Shown: piece by piece, positions 1 to 7,272 of the stretch
Position numbering within the stretch: the first letter of the stretch is position 1
Layout of the letters: every line of letters begins with the position of its first letter
Origin: Limnohabitans sp.
Lineage (GTDB): Bacteria; Pseudomonadota; Gammaproteobacteria; Burkholderiales; Burkholderiaceae_C
Assembly (NCBI GenBank): GCA_018883305.1
Contig: VEQI01000012.1
Coordinates: 1 to 20,564 of the forward strand
Direction of reading: 5' to 3'
DNA length: 20,564 nucleotides
Made by a program: the position numbers and the translations under genes
Notes under the pieces: model-generated
Told to the model about the DNA's origin: nothing
What the model saw: the letters and a program-made list of their open reading frames with translations, nothing else
Database searches by the model: none

Positions 1-682
1 GATGACCCCCGCGCCCAACGAAGAAGGCGGCCTGGCCAACGCCATTTACGGCTCGTTTCTGATGGTGTTGCTGTCCACCCTGGTGGGCACACCGGTGGGC
101 GTTCTGGCCGGTATTTATCTGTCCGAATACAGCCCGCGTAGCCTGTTGTCTTCGATCACCCGTTTCGTCAACGACATTCTGTTGTCCGCGCCGTCCATTG
201 TGATTGGTTTGTTTGTGTACACCTTGATCGTGGCGCGCTTCAAGTCGTTCTCCGGTTGGGCCGGGGTGGTGGCCTTGGCGCTGATTGTGGTGCCGGTGGT
301 GATTCGCACCACCGAAAACATGCTGCAACTGGTGCCTGCGGGTCTGCGTGAGGCGGCCTACGCACTGGGCACACCCAAGTGGAAGGTCATCACCAGCATC
401 ACCTTGCGTGCGGCGCGTGCTGGCGTGGTCACAGGCGTGTTGCTGGCCGTGGCCCGCATCTCGGGTGAAACTGCCCCCTTGCTGTTCACCGCTCTGAGCA
501 ACCAGTTCTGGACGTCCAGCCTGTCCGAGCCCATGGCCAGCCTGCCTGTCACCATTTTCAAATTTGCGATGAGCCCTTATGAGAACTGGCAGCAACTGGC
601 CTGGGCCGGGGTCTTCCTCATCACCATGGCCGTGCTGGGCCTGAACATCCTGGCGCGTGTGGTCACCCGTCAAAAAGATTGA
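1..682 (+). CDS. pstA: Phosphate ABC transporter permease PstA (5' partial)
   Basis: Inner-membrane permease subunit of the high-affinity phosphate importer PstSCAB. The reading frame is open from the window edge, so the first part (roughly the first transmembrane helix) is missing; about 226 residues are visible. Several hydrophobic helices are evident. The EAA loop that docks on the ATPase is seen as REAAYALGTPKWKVI, about residues 117-131 of the visible part. The C-terminal segment ISGETAPLLFTAL is typical of PstA. The stop codon lies 15 bases before the likely pstB start, and pstB, phoU and phoB follow on the same strand, which makes the identification firm. A Pho box, if present, would lie upstream of the window. 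Confidence 0.95.
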   Translation, partial: MTPAPNEEGGLANAIYGSFLMVLLSTLVGTPVGVLAGIYLSEYSPRSLLSSITRFVNDILLSAPSIVIGLFVYTLIVARFKSFSGWAGVVALALIVVPVVIRTTENMLQLVPAGLREAAYALGTPKWKVITSITLRAARAGVVTGVLLAVARISGETAPLLFTALSNQFWTSSLSEPMASLPVTIFKFAMSPYENWQQLAWAGVFLITMAVLGLNILARVVTRQKD

Positions 683-697
683 TTGAAAGATTTCAAC

Positions 698-1471
698 ATG
701 GACACCGCCCTGCAAACCCGCGCCAAGATCAAGGTTCAGGATCTGAACTTTTACTATGGCAAGTTTCATGCGCTCAAGAACATCAATCTGGAAATTCCAG
801 AAAACCAGGTGACGGCCTTCATCGGCCCCTCGGGCTGTGGCAAGTCCACCTTGCTGCGCATCTTCAACCGGATGTATGAGCTCTACCCGGAGCAGCGTGC
901 CGAAGGGGTGGTGGAGTTTGAAGGGGAAAACCTGCTGCAGTCCAAGCGCGACGTGGCTCTCATTCGGGCCAAGATCGGCATGGTCTTCCAAAAGCCCACC
1001 CCGTTTCCCATGTCCATCTACGACAACATTGCCTTCGGCGTGAAGTTGTTTGAAAACCTCAGCAAGAGCGACATGGAAGACCGCGTGGAGTGGGCGCTGC
1101 GCAAAGCCGCACTGTGGACCGAAGTCAAGGACAAGCTGCAGCAAAGCGGCTCTGGCCTGTCGGGCGGGCAACAGCAGCGTCTGTGCATTGCCCGGGGTAT
1201 TGCCATCAAGCCCGAGGTGCTGTTGCTGGACGAGCCCTGCTCGGCACTGGACCCGATCTCCACCGCCAAGATCGAAGAACTCATCACCGAGCTCAAGCAA
1301 GATTACACCGTGGTGATCGTGACCCATAACATGCAGCAAGCGGCTCGTTGCAGCGATTACACCGCCTACATGTATCTGGGTGACTTGGTCGAGTTTGGTC
1401 CCACCGAGCAGCTGTTCTTCAAGCCGCAGCGCAAGGAAACCGAAGACTACATCACCGGCCGTTTCGGTTGA
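698..1471 (+). CDS. pstB: Phosphate ABC transporter ATP-binding protein PstB
   Basis: ATPase subunit energising phosphate uptake through PstC/PstA. The ORF is open from a TTG at 683, but the ATG at 698 is preferred: it has GAAAG about 8 bases upstream and gives a 257-residue protein, the usual PstB size. All ABC motifs are present: Walker A (GPSGCGKST), the Q loop region (MVFQKPTPFPMS), the signature LSGGQQQRLCIARG, Walker B with VLLLDEPCSALDP, and the switch histidine in VTHNMQQA. The phrase KPTPFPMSIYDN is characteristic of PstB among ABC ATPases. It lies between pstA and phoU in the standard order. Confidence 0.96.
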   Translation: MDTALQTRAKIKVQDLNFYYGKFHALKNINLEIPENQVTAFIGPSGCGKSTLLRIFNRMYELYPEQRAEGVVEFEGENLLQSKRDVALIRAKIGMVFQKPTPFPMSIYDNIAFGVKLFENLSKSDMEDRVEWALRKAALWTEVKDKLQQSGSGLSGGQQQRLCIARGIAIKPEVLLLDEPCSALDPISTAKIEELITELKQDYTVVIVTHNMQQAARCSDYTAYMYLGDLVEFGPTEQLFFKPQRKETEDYITGRFG

Positions 1472-1508
1472 AGTCGTCCAGCGCACGTACCGCATTCAAG
1501 GAAGCACC

Positions 1509-2210
1509 ATGCCTGACAAACATTTGTCCACCCAGTTCGATTCCCAACTCAACAACGTCTCCATGCGTGTGATGGAGCTGGGTGGTCTGGTGGAGTCCCA
1601 GATCCGACAGGCGGTTTACGCCTTGTCCGAATTCAGCGTTGAAGTCGCGGATCAAGTCATTGCTGCTGAGCCGCGCGTCAACATGATGGAGGTCGAGATT
1701 GACCGCGAGCTGGCCTCCATCATCGGGCGTCGTCAGCCCACGGCCGTGGACCTGCGCTTGCTGCTGGCCATCTCCAAAACCACGGCCAACCTGGAGCGTG
1801 TGGGGGATGAGGCTGAACGCATTGCGCGCATGGTCAAGTCCATCATTGCCAACGGCATGCCGCGTGCGTTGCCGTCTTCGGACCTGCGCACCGCCACGGA
1901 ATTGGCCAGCGGACTGTTGCGCAAGGCGCTGGACGCATTTGCGCGCCTGGACGCGGTGGCTGCCGTGGAGATTTTGCGTGAGGACGGTCAGGTGGATGCC
2001 GAGTTTGACGGCTTTGTCCGCAAGCTCATCACCTACATGATGGAAGACCCGCGCACCATTTCCTCCAGCCTGGACCTGCTGTTCATTGCCAAGGCCATCG
2101 AGCGCATTGGAGACCACGCCAAGAACATCGCCGAATTCATCATCTTCATCGTCAAGGGGGCAGACGTTCGTCATACCTCCGTGGACTACATTGAATCGAA
2201 CGTGCTGTAA
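1509..2210 (+). CDS. phoU: Phosphate signalling complex protein PhoU
   Basis: Cytoplasmic adaptor that links the Pst transporter to PhoR and keeps the Pho regulon off when phosphate is plentiful. The ORF extends upstream, but the ATG at 1509 with AAGGA just before it gives the typical PhoU N-terminus (MPDKHLSTQFDSQLNNV) and 233 residues. Two PhoU repeats are visible, with the family's helical motifs NLERVGDEAERIARM and AIERIGDHAKNIAEFI. Their acidic ExxxD patterns bind metal in structurally known homologues. It sits 37 bases after pstB and 22 bases before phoB, so it is very probably in the same operon. Confidence 0.95.
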   Translation: MPDKHLSTQFDSQLNNVSMRVMELGGLVESQIRQAVYALSEFSVEVADQVIAAEPRVNMMEVEIDRELASIIGRRQPTAVDLRLLLAISKTTANLERVGDEAERIARMVKSIIANGMPRALPSSDLRTATELASGLLRKALDAFARLDAVAAVEILREDGQVDAEFDGFVRKLITYMMEDPRTISSSLDLLFIAKAIERIGDHAKNIAEFIIFIVKGADVRHTSVDYIESNVL

Positions 2211-2232
2211 ACGTTCCATTGCCTGACACCTC

Positions 2233-2940
2233 ATGCCTATCAAGTCGACGCCACGTGTTCTGATTGTCGAAGACGAACCGGCCATTGCCGAACTGATTTC
2301 CATCAACCTGCGCCACAACGGCTTGTCGCCGCTGTGGGTGGAAGATGGCGAGCGCGCCCAGCGGGAAATAGATGCCGTGCTGCCCGACATCATCCTGCTG
2401 GACTGGATGCTGCCCGGACAAAGTGGCGTGGCGCTGGCGCGCAAGTGGCGTATTGACCCGCGTACCAAGAACGTGCCCATCATCATGCTCACTGCCAAAG
2501 TGGATGAGCATGACAAGGTGCAGGGGCTGGACGCTGGCGCGGATGACTACATCACCAAGCCCTTCTCGGTGTCCGAGTTGCTGGCGCGCATCCGGGCGGT
2601 GCTGCGCCGACGCGCGCCTGAACAGGCGGTGCCCAACGTCACGGTGGGGGCGTTGACCCTGGATGGCGCCACGTATCGCGTGGCCTATCAGGGAGAGCCG
2701 CTCAAGATTGGCCCCACCGAATTCAAATTGCTCAGCTACCTTATGCACCATGCGGAACGTGTGCATACCCGCTCGCAACTGCTGGACAAGGTGTGGGGCG
2801 ACCATGTGTTCATTGAAGAGCGCACGGTGGATGTGCACATCAAGCGCTTGCGCGAGTCCCTGGGCAAAGCCGGGGTGATGGTGGAAACCGTACGGGGCGC
2901 GGGCTACCGTCTGACGGCGCAGACGCCTCGCAGCAATTGA
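2233..2940 (+). CDS. phoB: Phosphate regulon response regulator PhoB
   Basis: OmpR/PhoB-family transcription factor of 235 residues. The receiver domain (about 8-125) carries the acidic pocket E13-D14, the phospho-acceptor Asp57 in LLDWMLPG and the conserved Lys109 in ITKPF. The winged-helix DNA-binding domain (about 140-230) shows the PhoB-type segments PTEFKLLSYLMHH, RSQLLDKVWG, ERTVDVHIKRLRESL and VRGAGYRL. It should activate pst and other Pho-regulon genes at Pho boxes when phosphorylated. Its cognate kinase gene phoR, often directly downstream in Burkholderiales, is not present: 176 non-coding bases and then a dehydratase gene follow. Confidence 0.95.
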   Translation: MPIKSTPRVLIVEDEPAIAELISINLRHNGLSPLWVEDGERAQREIDAVLPDIILLDWMLPGQSGVALARKWRIDPRTKNVPIIMLTAKVDEHDKVQGLDAGADDYITKPFSVSELLARIRAVLRRRAPEQAVPNVTVGALTLDGATYRVAYQGEPLKIGPTEFKLLSYLMHHAERVHTRSQLLDKVWGDHVFIEERTVDVHIKRLRESLGKAGVMVETVRGAGYRLTAQTPRSN

Positions 2941-3069
2941 TGCGCCCTTGAGCGCCAGCCAGCAATGCGCGGCGTGCTGCCCGCAGTCGACGTACCGACC
3001 TGGTTCAGGGCGGCAGTGACGAGCAATCCTGGCGGGTATTCATTGTGGTGTATGGTTGAGGTTTTGCTC

Positions 3070-3095
3070 ACGCCGGGCATGCGTTTGTCCGGCGT
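3070..3095 (+). promoter_or_regulatory. Perfect 10-bp hairpin / inverted repeat upstream of the dehydratase gene
   Basis: Arm ACGCCGGGCA (3070-3079) pairs along its whole length with TGTCCGGCGT (3086-3095), with one G-U pair, around a 6-base loop (TGCGTT). It lies 21 bases before the ATG at 3117. No T-run follows on either strand, so it is a poor intrinsic terminator. It is better read as a repressor operator (7-bp arms ACGCCGG and CCGGCGT) or a 5'-leader structure. It is the only strong structure seen in the 176-base gap 2941-3116; no convincing promoter hexamers and no clear ribosome-binding site for 3117 were found there. Confidence 0.5.
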
Positions 3096-3116
3096 CCACT
3101 GACCCACCGCACCAAT

Positions 3117-4874
3117 ATGACCGATCCCAAGCACCCGACCGGCACCGCTCACAGCCCTGAAGCCAGCGGCATGAGAAAGGGCCTGACCAACTACGGCGAC
3201 GCCGGTTTCTCGTTGTTCCTGCGCAAGGCCTTCATCAAGGGGGCGGGCTACACCGATGCCGCGCTGGATCGTCCGGTCATTGGCGTCATTGACACGGGCA
3301 GCGGCTACAACCCCTGCCACGGCAACATGCCCCAGCTCGTGGAGGCCGTTAACCGCGGTGTGATGCTGGCGGGTGGCCTGCCGGTGAAATTCCCCACCAT
3401 CTCCATTGGCGAGAGCTTTGCCCAACCCACCAGCATGTACATGCGCAACCTCATGTCCATGGACACCGAGGAAATGATTCGCGCCCAGCCCATGGACGCG
3501 GTGGTGTTGATCGGCGGCTGTGACAAAACCGTGCCCGCGCAGCTGATGGGCGCAGCCTCGGCCGGCATACCTGCCATCCAGCTCATCACAGGGTCCATGC
3601 TGACGGGTTCGCATCGGGGTGAAACCGTGGGTGCGTGTACCGACTGCCGTCGCTTCTGGGGCAAGTTCCGCGCCGATGAAATCGACGAGACCGAGATCAA
3701 CCAGGTGAACAACCAGCTGGTGGCCAGCGTGGGCACGTGCTCGGTGATGGGCACGGCCAGCACCATGGCCTGCATTGCCGAGGCCCTGGGCATGACGGTA
3801 CCTGGCGGCGCCTCGCCACCGGCCGTCACGGCGGACCGCATGCGCGTGGCCGAGCGCACTGGCACGCAGGCGGTGGCGTTGGCACGCAAACGTCTGGGCA
3901 TTGACCAGATCCTCACGGCCAAGGCCTTTGAGAACGCCATGCGCGTGCTGCTGGCCATTGGCGGCTCCACCAACGGCATCGTGCACTTGACGGCCATTGC
4001 CGGACGGTTGGGCTTTGAGGTGGACCTGGAGGCCCTGGACCGCATGGGTCGTGAGACACCGGTGCTGGTGGACCTCAAGCCCTCGGGCCAGCACTACATG
4101 GAGCACTTCCATGCGGCAGGTGGCATGACCACACTGCTGCGTGAACTCAAGCCCTTGCTGCACCTGGATGCCTTGACGGTGACCGGCCGCACGCTGGGCG
4201 AGGAGATTGACAACGCACCGCCGTCATTCGTGCAGGACGTGGTGCGCTCCATGGCCAACCCGATTTACCCGCAAGGGGGCATTGCGGTGCTGCGCGGCAA
4301 CCTGGCACCGGGTGGCGCCATCATCAAGCAATCCGCGGCCAAACCCGAGCTGATGGAGCATGAGGGGCGTGCGGTGGTGTTTGAGAACATGGCCGACATG
4401 GCCGCCCGCATCGACGCGGATGACCTGGATGTGCAGGCCGATGATGTGCTGGTGCTCAAGAACATCGGCCCCAAGGGTGCCCCTGGCATGCCCGAGGCGG
4501 GCTATCTGCCCATCCCGCGCAAGCTGGCGCGCGCGGGCGTGAAGGACATGGTGCGCATTTCTGATGGTCGCATGAGTGGCACGGCCTTTGGCACCATCGT
4601 GCTGCACGTCATGCCGGAGTCCGCCATTGGTGGCCCGCTGGCGTATGTGCAGACCGGTGACCGCATTCGCCTGAGTGTGTCCCGGCGCGAAATTTCCATG
4701 CTGGTGTCGGATGAAGAACTGGCCCGCCGTCAGCAGGCGCATCCGGTGACCGTGCCCACGGCTGAGCGCGGTTATCGCAAGCTGTTCCTGGAAACCGTGA
4801 CGCAGGCCGACAAGGGCGTGGACTTCGACTTCCTGGCCGCTGCCAAGACCGTGGACCGTGTGCCCAAGGCCTGA
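3117..4874 (+). CDS. IlvD/Edd-family dehydratase, arabinonate (sugar-acid) dehydratase-like
   Basis: A 585-residue iron-sulfur dehydratase expected to remove water from an aldonic acid, giving a 2-keto-3-deoxy acid. Candidate [2Fe-2S] ligands are Cys67 (GYNPCHGN), Cys135 (GGCDKT) and Cys208 (VGTCSVMGTA). The spacing equals Cys59/127/200 of the Rhizobium L-arabinonate dehydratase as I recall that structure. The catalytic serine region ISDGRMSGTAFG has Ser487 and Thr489. The GACTDCRRFW segment and GGLPVKFPTISIGE resemble sugar-acid dehydratases more than branched-chain biosynthetic IlvD, so I do not call it ilvD. The substrate is uncertain. The start has a weak ribosome-binding site. rmuC follows closely but is probably unrelated in function. 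Confidence 0.8.
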   Translation: MTDPKHPTGTAHSPEASGMRKGLTNYGDAGFSLFLRKAFIKGAGYTDAALDRPVIGVIDTGSGYNPCHGNMPQLVEAVNRGVMLAGGLPVKFPTISIGESFAQPTSMYMRNLMSMDTEEMIRAQPMDAVVLIGGCDKTVPAQLMGAASAGIPAIQLITGSMLTGSHRGETVGACTDCRRFWGKFRADEIDETEINQVNNQLVASVGTCSVMGTASTMACIAEALGMTVPGGASPPAVTADRMRVAERTGTQAVALARKRLGIDQILTAKAFENAMRVLLAIGGSTNGIVHLTAIAGRLGFEVDLEALDRMGRETPVLVDLKPSGQHYMEHFHAAGGMTTLLRELKPLLHLDALTVTGRTLGEEIDNAPPSFVQDVVRSMANPIYPQGGIAVLRGNLAPGGAIIKQSAAKPELMEHEGRAVVFENMADMAARIDADDLDVQADDVLVLKNIGPKGAPGMPEAGYLPIPRKLARAGVKDMVRISDGRMSGTAFGTIVLHVMPESAIGGPLAYVQTGDRIRLSVSRREISMLVSDEELARRQQAHPVTVPTAERGYRKLFLETVTQADKGVDFDFLAAAKTVDRVPKA

Positions 4875-4920
4875 GTGAGTGACGAAAAAGCGTGATGCCT
4901 TTCTGGAACCGATGCTCTCC

Positions 4921-6309
4921 ATGGACACGATGACGATTGTTGTGACCGCTGTGCTGGCCCTGCTGGTGGGCGCCGCTGTCGCCTGGTGGCTGGCGCGCCG
5001 CACGGGGGCACAAACCACCCCCGAGCAATGGCTGGCAGTGCAACAGCAACTCGCCACGCAAACTGCCCAGTTGCAAGCACGAGATGAACAGGCCCAGGAG
5101 CTGCGCCTGCAACGTGAGCAAGCCCAGCGCGAGCTGGACGCACAGCGCCTGCGTGTGGAGTCCCTCACCCGGGATCTGGCCACACTTGGGGCCGAGCTGG
5201 AAGGCGAGCGTCGCCACGCGCAAGAAAAGATCGAGCTGCTCACCCAAGCGCGTGAGACCTTGAGCGAGCAATTTCGCAACCTGGCCAATGACATTCTGGA
5301 GGACAAGAGCAAGCGCTTCACCGAGACCAACGCCGTTCGGTTGGGCGAGTTGCTGGGTCCGTTGGGCCTGAAGATTGCCGAGTTCCAGAAAAAGGTGGAA
5401 CACGCCTACGACACCGAAGGCCGCGCGCGGTCTGAGTTGGCCGGTCAGGTGAAGCAGTTGATGGAACTCAACCAGGTATTGAGCGCGGATGCCAAGAACC
5501 TCACCCAAGCTCTCAAAGGCTCCAACAAGGCGCAAGGCAACTGGGGCGAGCTGATCCTGGAGCGAGTGCTGGAAGGCTCGGGCTTGCGCAAGGGCCATGA
5601 ATACGTGGTGCAGGAAAGTCACACACGTGAAGACGGCAGCCGCGCCATGCCCGACGTGGTGATCCGCTTGCCCGATGAGCGCTTTCTGGTGGTGGACGCC
5701 AAAGTGTCCTTGGTGGCGTATGAACAGGCTGCCACACAAGAAGATGAGAAGCAGCGAGAGGCCGCCATCAAGCGCCATGTGGAATCCTTGCGCGCACACA
5801 TTCGAGGTCTGTCGTCCAAAAACTATCAGCAGATCTACGACATTCGCTCACTCGACTTCGTGATGCTCTTCATTCCGGTGGAACCCGCGTTCATGATGGC
5901 CATCGCCCATGACCCGGACCTGTTCATGGAAGCCTGGAACCGTCAGGTGCTGTTGGTCAGTCCGTCCACCTTGCTGTTTGTGCTGCGCACTGTGGAACAC
6001 TTGTGGCGGCAAGAGGCGCAGTCACGCAATGCGCAAGACATCGCGGCGCGCGGAGCGGAGCTGTACGACAAGCTGGTGGGCTTTGTGGAAGACCTGGACC
6101 AATTGGGCGACCGGCTCCGCCAGGCCCAGACCAGCTATGACAAGGCGCGTGGCAAGTTTTCCACGGGCCGTGGCAACCTGGTGCGCCAGGCCGAGATGCT
6201 GCGTGAACTGGGACTGCGTCCCACCAAGACCTTGCCCACCGCCTGGGCCGACGCGGCTCGCCACGAGGACGCCACGTCTTCTGACACACCCGGCACATGG
6301 CCAGGCTGA
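4921..6309 (+). CDS. rmuC: DNA recombination protein RmuC
   Basis: RmuC-family protein of 462 residues, thought to limit DNA inversions and to have a nuclease-like core. An N-terminal membrane helix (TIVVTAVLALLVGAAVAWWLA) is followed by a long glutamine-, glutamate- and arginine-rich coiled coil (about residues 30-130). The RmuC domain follows, with the hallmark segments GNWGELILERVLEGSGL, MPDVVIRLPD, VVDAKVSLVAYE, FIPVEPAF and SPSTLLFVLRTV. The start is ambiguous: GTG 4879 (with AAGG upstream, 4 bases after the previous stop), ATG 4912 and ATG 4921 are all possible. 4921 places the membrane helix directly at the N-terminus, as is usual for the family. It is a housekeeping gene set among catabolic ones. 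Confidence 0.93.
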   Translation: MDTMTIVVTAVLALLVGAAVAWWLARRTGAQTTPEQWLAVQQQLATQTAQLQARDEQAQELRLQREQAQRELDAQRLRVESLTRDLATLGAELEGERRHAQEKIELLTQARETLSEQFRNLANDILEDKSKRFTETNAVRLGELLGPLGLKIAEFQKKVEHAYDTEGRARSELAGQVKQLMELNQVLSADAKNLTQALKGSNKAQGNWGELILERVLEGSGLRKGHEYVVQESHTREDGSRAMPDVVIRLPDERFLVVDAKVSLVAYEQAATQEDEKQREAAIKRHVESLRAHIRGLSSKNYQQIYDIRSLDFVMLFIPVEPAFMMAIAHDPDLFMEAWNRQVLLVSPSTLLFVLRTVEHLWRQEAQSRNAQDIAARGAELYDKLVGFVEDLDQLGDRLRQAQTSYDKARGKFSTGRGNLVRQAEMLRELGLRPTKTLPTAWADAARHEDATSSDTPGTWPG

Positions 6310-6342
6310 AGCGCTGGCTGCTGCGGTTAAAGTCACGCCAAG

Positions 6343-6361
6343 GGCCGCTTCGGCCATTTTT
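6343..6361 (+). terminator. Short intrinsic terminator after rmuC
   Basis: GGCCG-CTT-CGGCC followed by ATTTTT, 33 bases after the rmuC stop. The stem is short (5 bp) but all GC and has a T-run. It is nested in a longer imperfect inverted repeat: CCAAGGGCC at 6338-6346 against GGCCCCTTGG at 6366-6375 (one bulge). The longer fold could compete with the terminator, so a leader or attenuator role for the next gene is also possible. Confidence 0.5.
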
Positions 6362-6396
6362 GCATGGCCCCTTGGGCCACCTCAGGACACACCCAC

Positions 6397-7272
6397 ATGA
6401 AACAGATCGGAATGATTGGTATTGGCCTCATGGGCCACGGCATTGCCTCCAACCTGCAAAAGCACGGCCACGCGCTTACCTTGCTGGACCACCCGGGCAA
6501 CCAACCGCTGGATGCGTTGAAGGCCGGCGGCGCCAAAACCGCGAACACGCCCATGGCGGTGGCCCAGCAGTCCGAGATCATCATTTTGTGTGTGACCGGT
6601 TCGCCGCAAGTGGAGGCCGTGCTCACGGGTGAGGCGGGTGTGCTCAAAGGGCTCAAGCCGGGCGCCATCGTGATTGACTGCTCCACGGCGGTGCCGGCCT
6701 CCACGGTGAAGCTGGCGCAACAGGTGGTGGCTGCTGGTGGTCGCTTCATGGATGCGGCCATGACGCGCACGCCCAAGGAAGCCGCGGCGGGTAAGCTCAA
6801 TCTGCTGGTGGGCAGCGATGCCGATTTGCTGGCCATCTGCCATCCCGTGCTGGCTTGCTTTGCCGAGAACATCGTGCATGCGGGCCCGGTGGGCGCGGGG
6901 CATCAAATGAAGCTGCTGCACAACTACGTGTCCCTGGGGTCGGTGGCCCTGTTGTCCGAAGCTGCCGCTTGTGCGCGTCGCGCGGGGGTCAGTGGCGAGA
7001 CCTTTGTGCAAGTGCTGTCGGTGGGCGGCGGTTGGGGCGCGGCGCTGGACCGCATCAAGCCGTTCGTCACTTCAGGTGATTCGTCCAACCTGCGCTTCAG
7101 CGTGTCCAACGCGCTCAAGGACCTGACCTATTACAACCAGATGGCCACGGACACGCAGGCGCATCACGGCATTGCGCAGGCCGTTCAACACACGCTGGAC
7201 TGGGCCTGCAAGGCCGGTGACCCGAATGCCTTCTTGCCCGAGCTGATCGGCTACCTGGCGGAGAAGTCATGA
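6397..7272 (+). CDS. 3-hydroxyisobutyrate dehydrogenase-like NAD(P)-dependent oxidoreductase
   Basis: Beta-hydroxyacid dehydrogenase family, 291 residues. The N-terminal Rossmann fold carries the dinucleotide motif GIGLMG (8-13), followed by VIDCSTAVP (92-100), the substrate-side segment MDAAMTRTPKEAAAGKL and the catalytic lysine Lys172 in GAGHQMKLLHN (Asn176 nearby). The usual family motif DAPVSGG is replaced by DAAMTRTP, so the substrate is probably neither hydroxyisobutyrate nor tartronate semialdehyde. The ATG at 6397 is chosen for CAGGA 9 bases upstream; an earlier in-frame ATG at 6364 lies inside the hairpin region. Its stop overlaps the next start (ATGA), so the two enzymes are translationally coupled and likely act in one pathway. 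Confidence 0.85.
   Translation: MKQIGMIGIGLMGHGIASNLQKHGHALTLLDHPGNQPLDALKAGGAKTANTPMAVAQQSEIIILCVTGSPQVEAVLTGEAGVLKGLKPGAIVIDCSTAVPASTVKLAQQVVAAGGRFMDAAMTRTPKEAAAGKLNLLVGSDADLLAICHPVLACFAENIVHAGPVGAGHQMKLLHNYVSLGSVALLSEAAACARRAGVSGETFVQVLSVGGGWGAALDRIKPFVTSGDSSNLRFSVSNALKDLTYYNQMATDTQAHHGIAQAVQHTLDWACKAGDPNAFLPELIGYLAEKS

Noticed and set aside
2904..4163. Minus-strand open frame of 419 codons opposite the dehydratase, and similar ones at 1452-2516, 4224-5330, 4609-5799 and 7251-8348
   Set aside because: All lie opposite well-supported genes, are histidine/arginine rich and lack recognisable motifs or ribosome-binding sites.
3117..4874. Biosynthetic dihydroxyacid dehydratase IlvD
   Set aside because: The cluster cysteine spacing and the GACTDCRRFW and TCSVMGTA segments fit sugar-acid dehydratases better; no other branched-chain amino acid genes are present.
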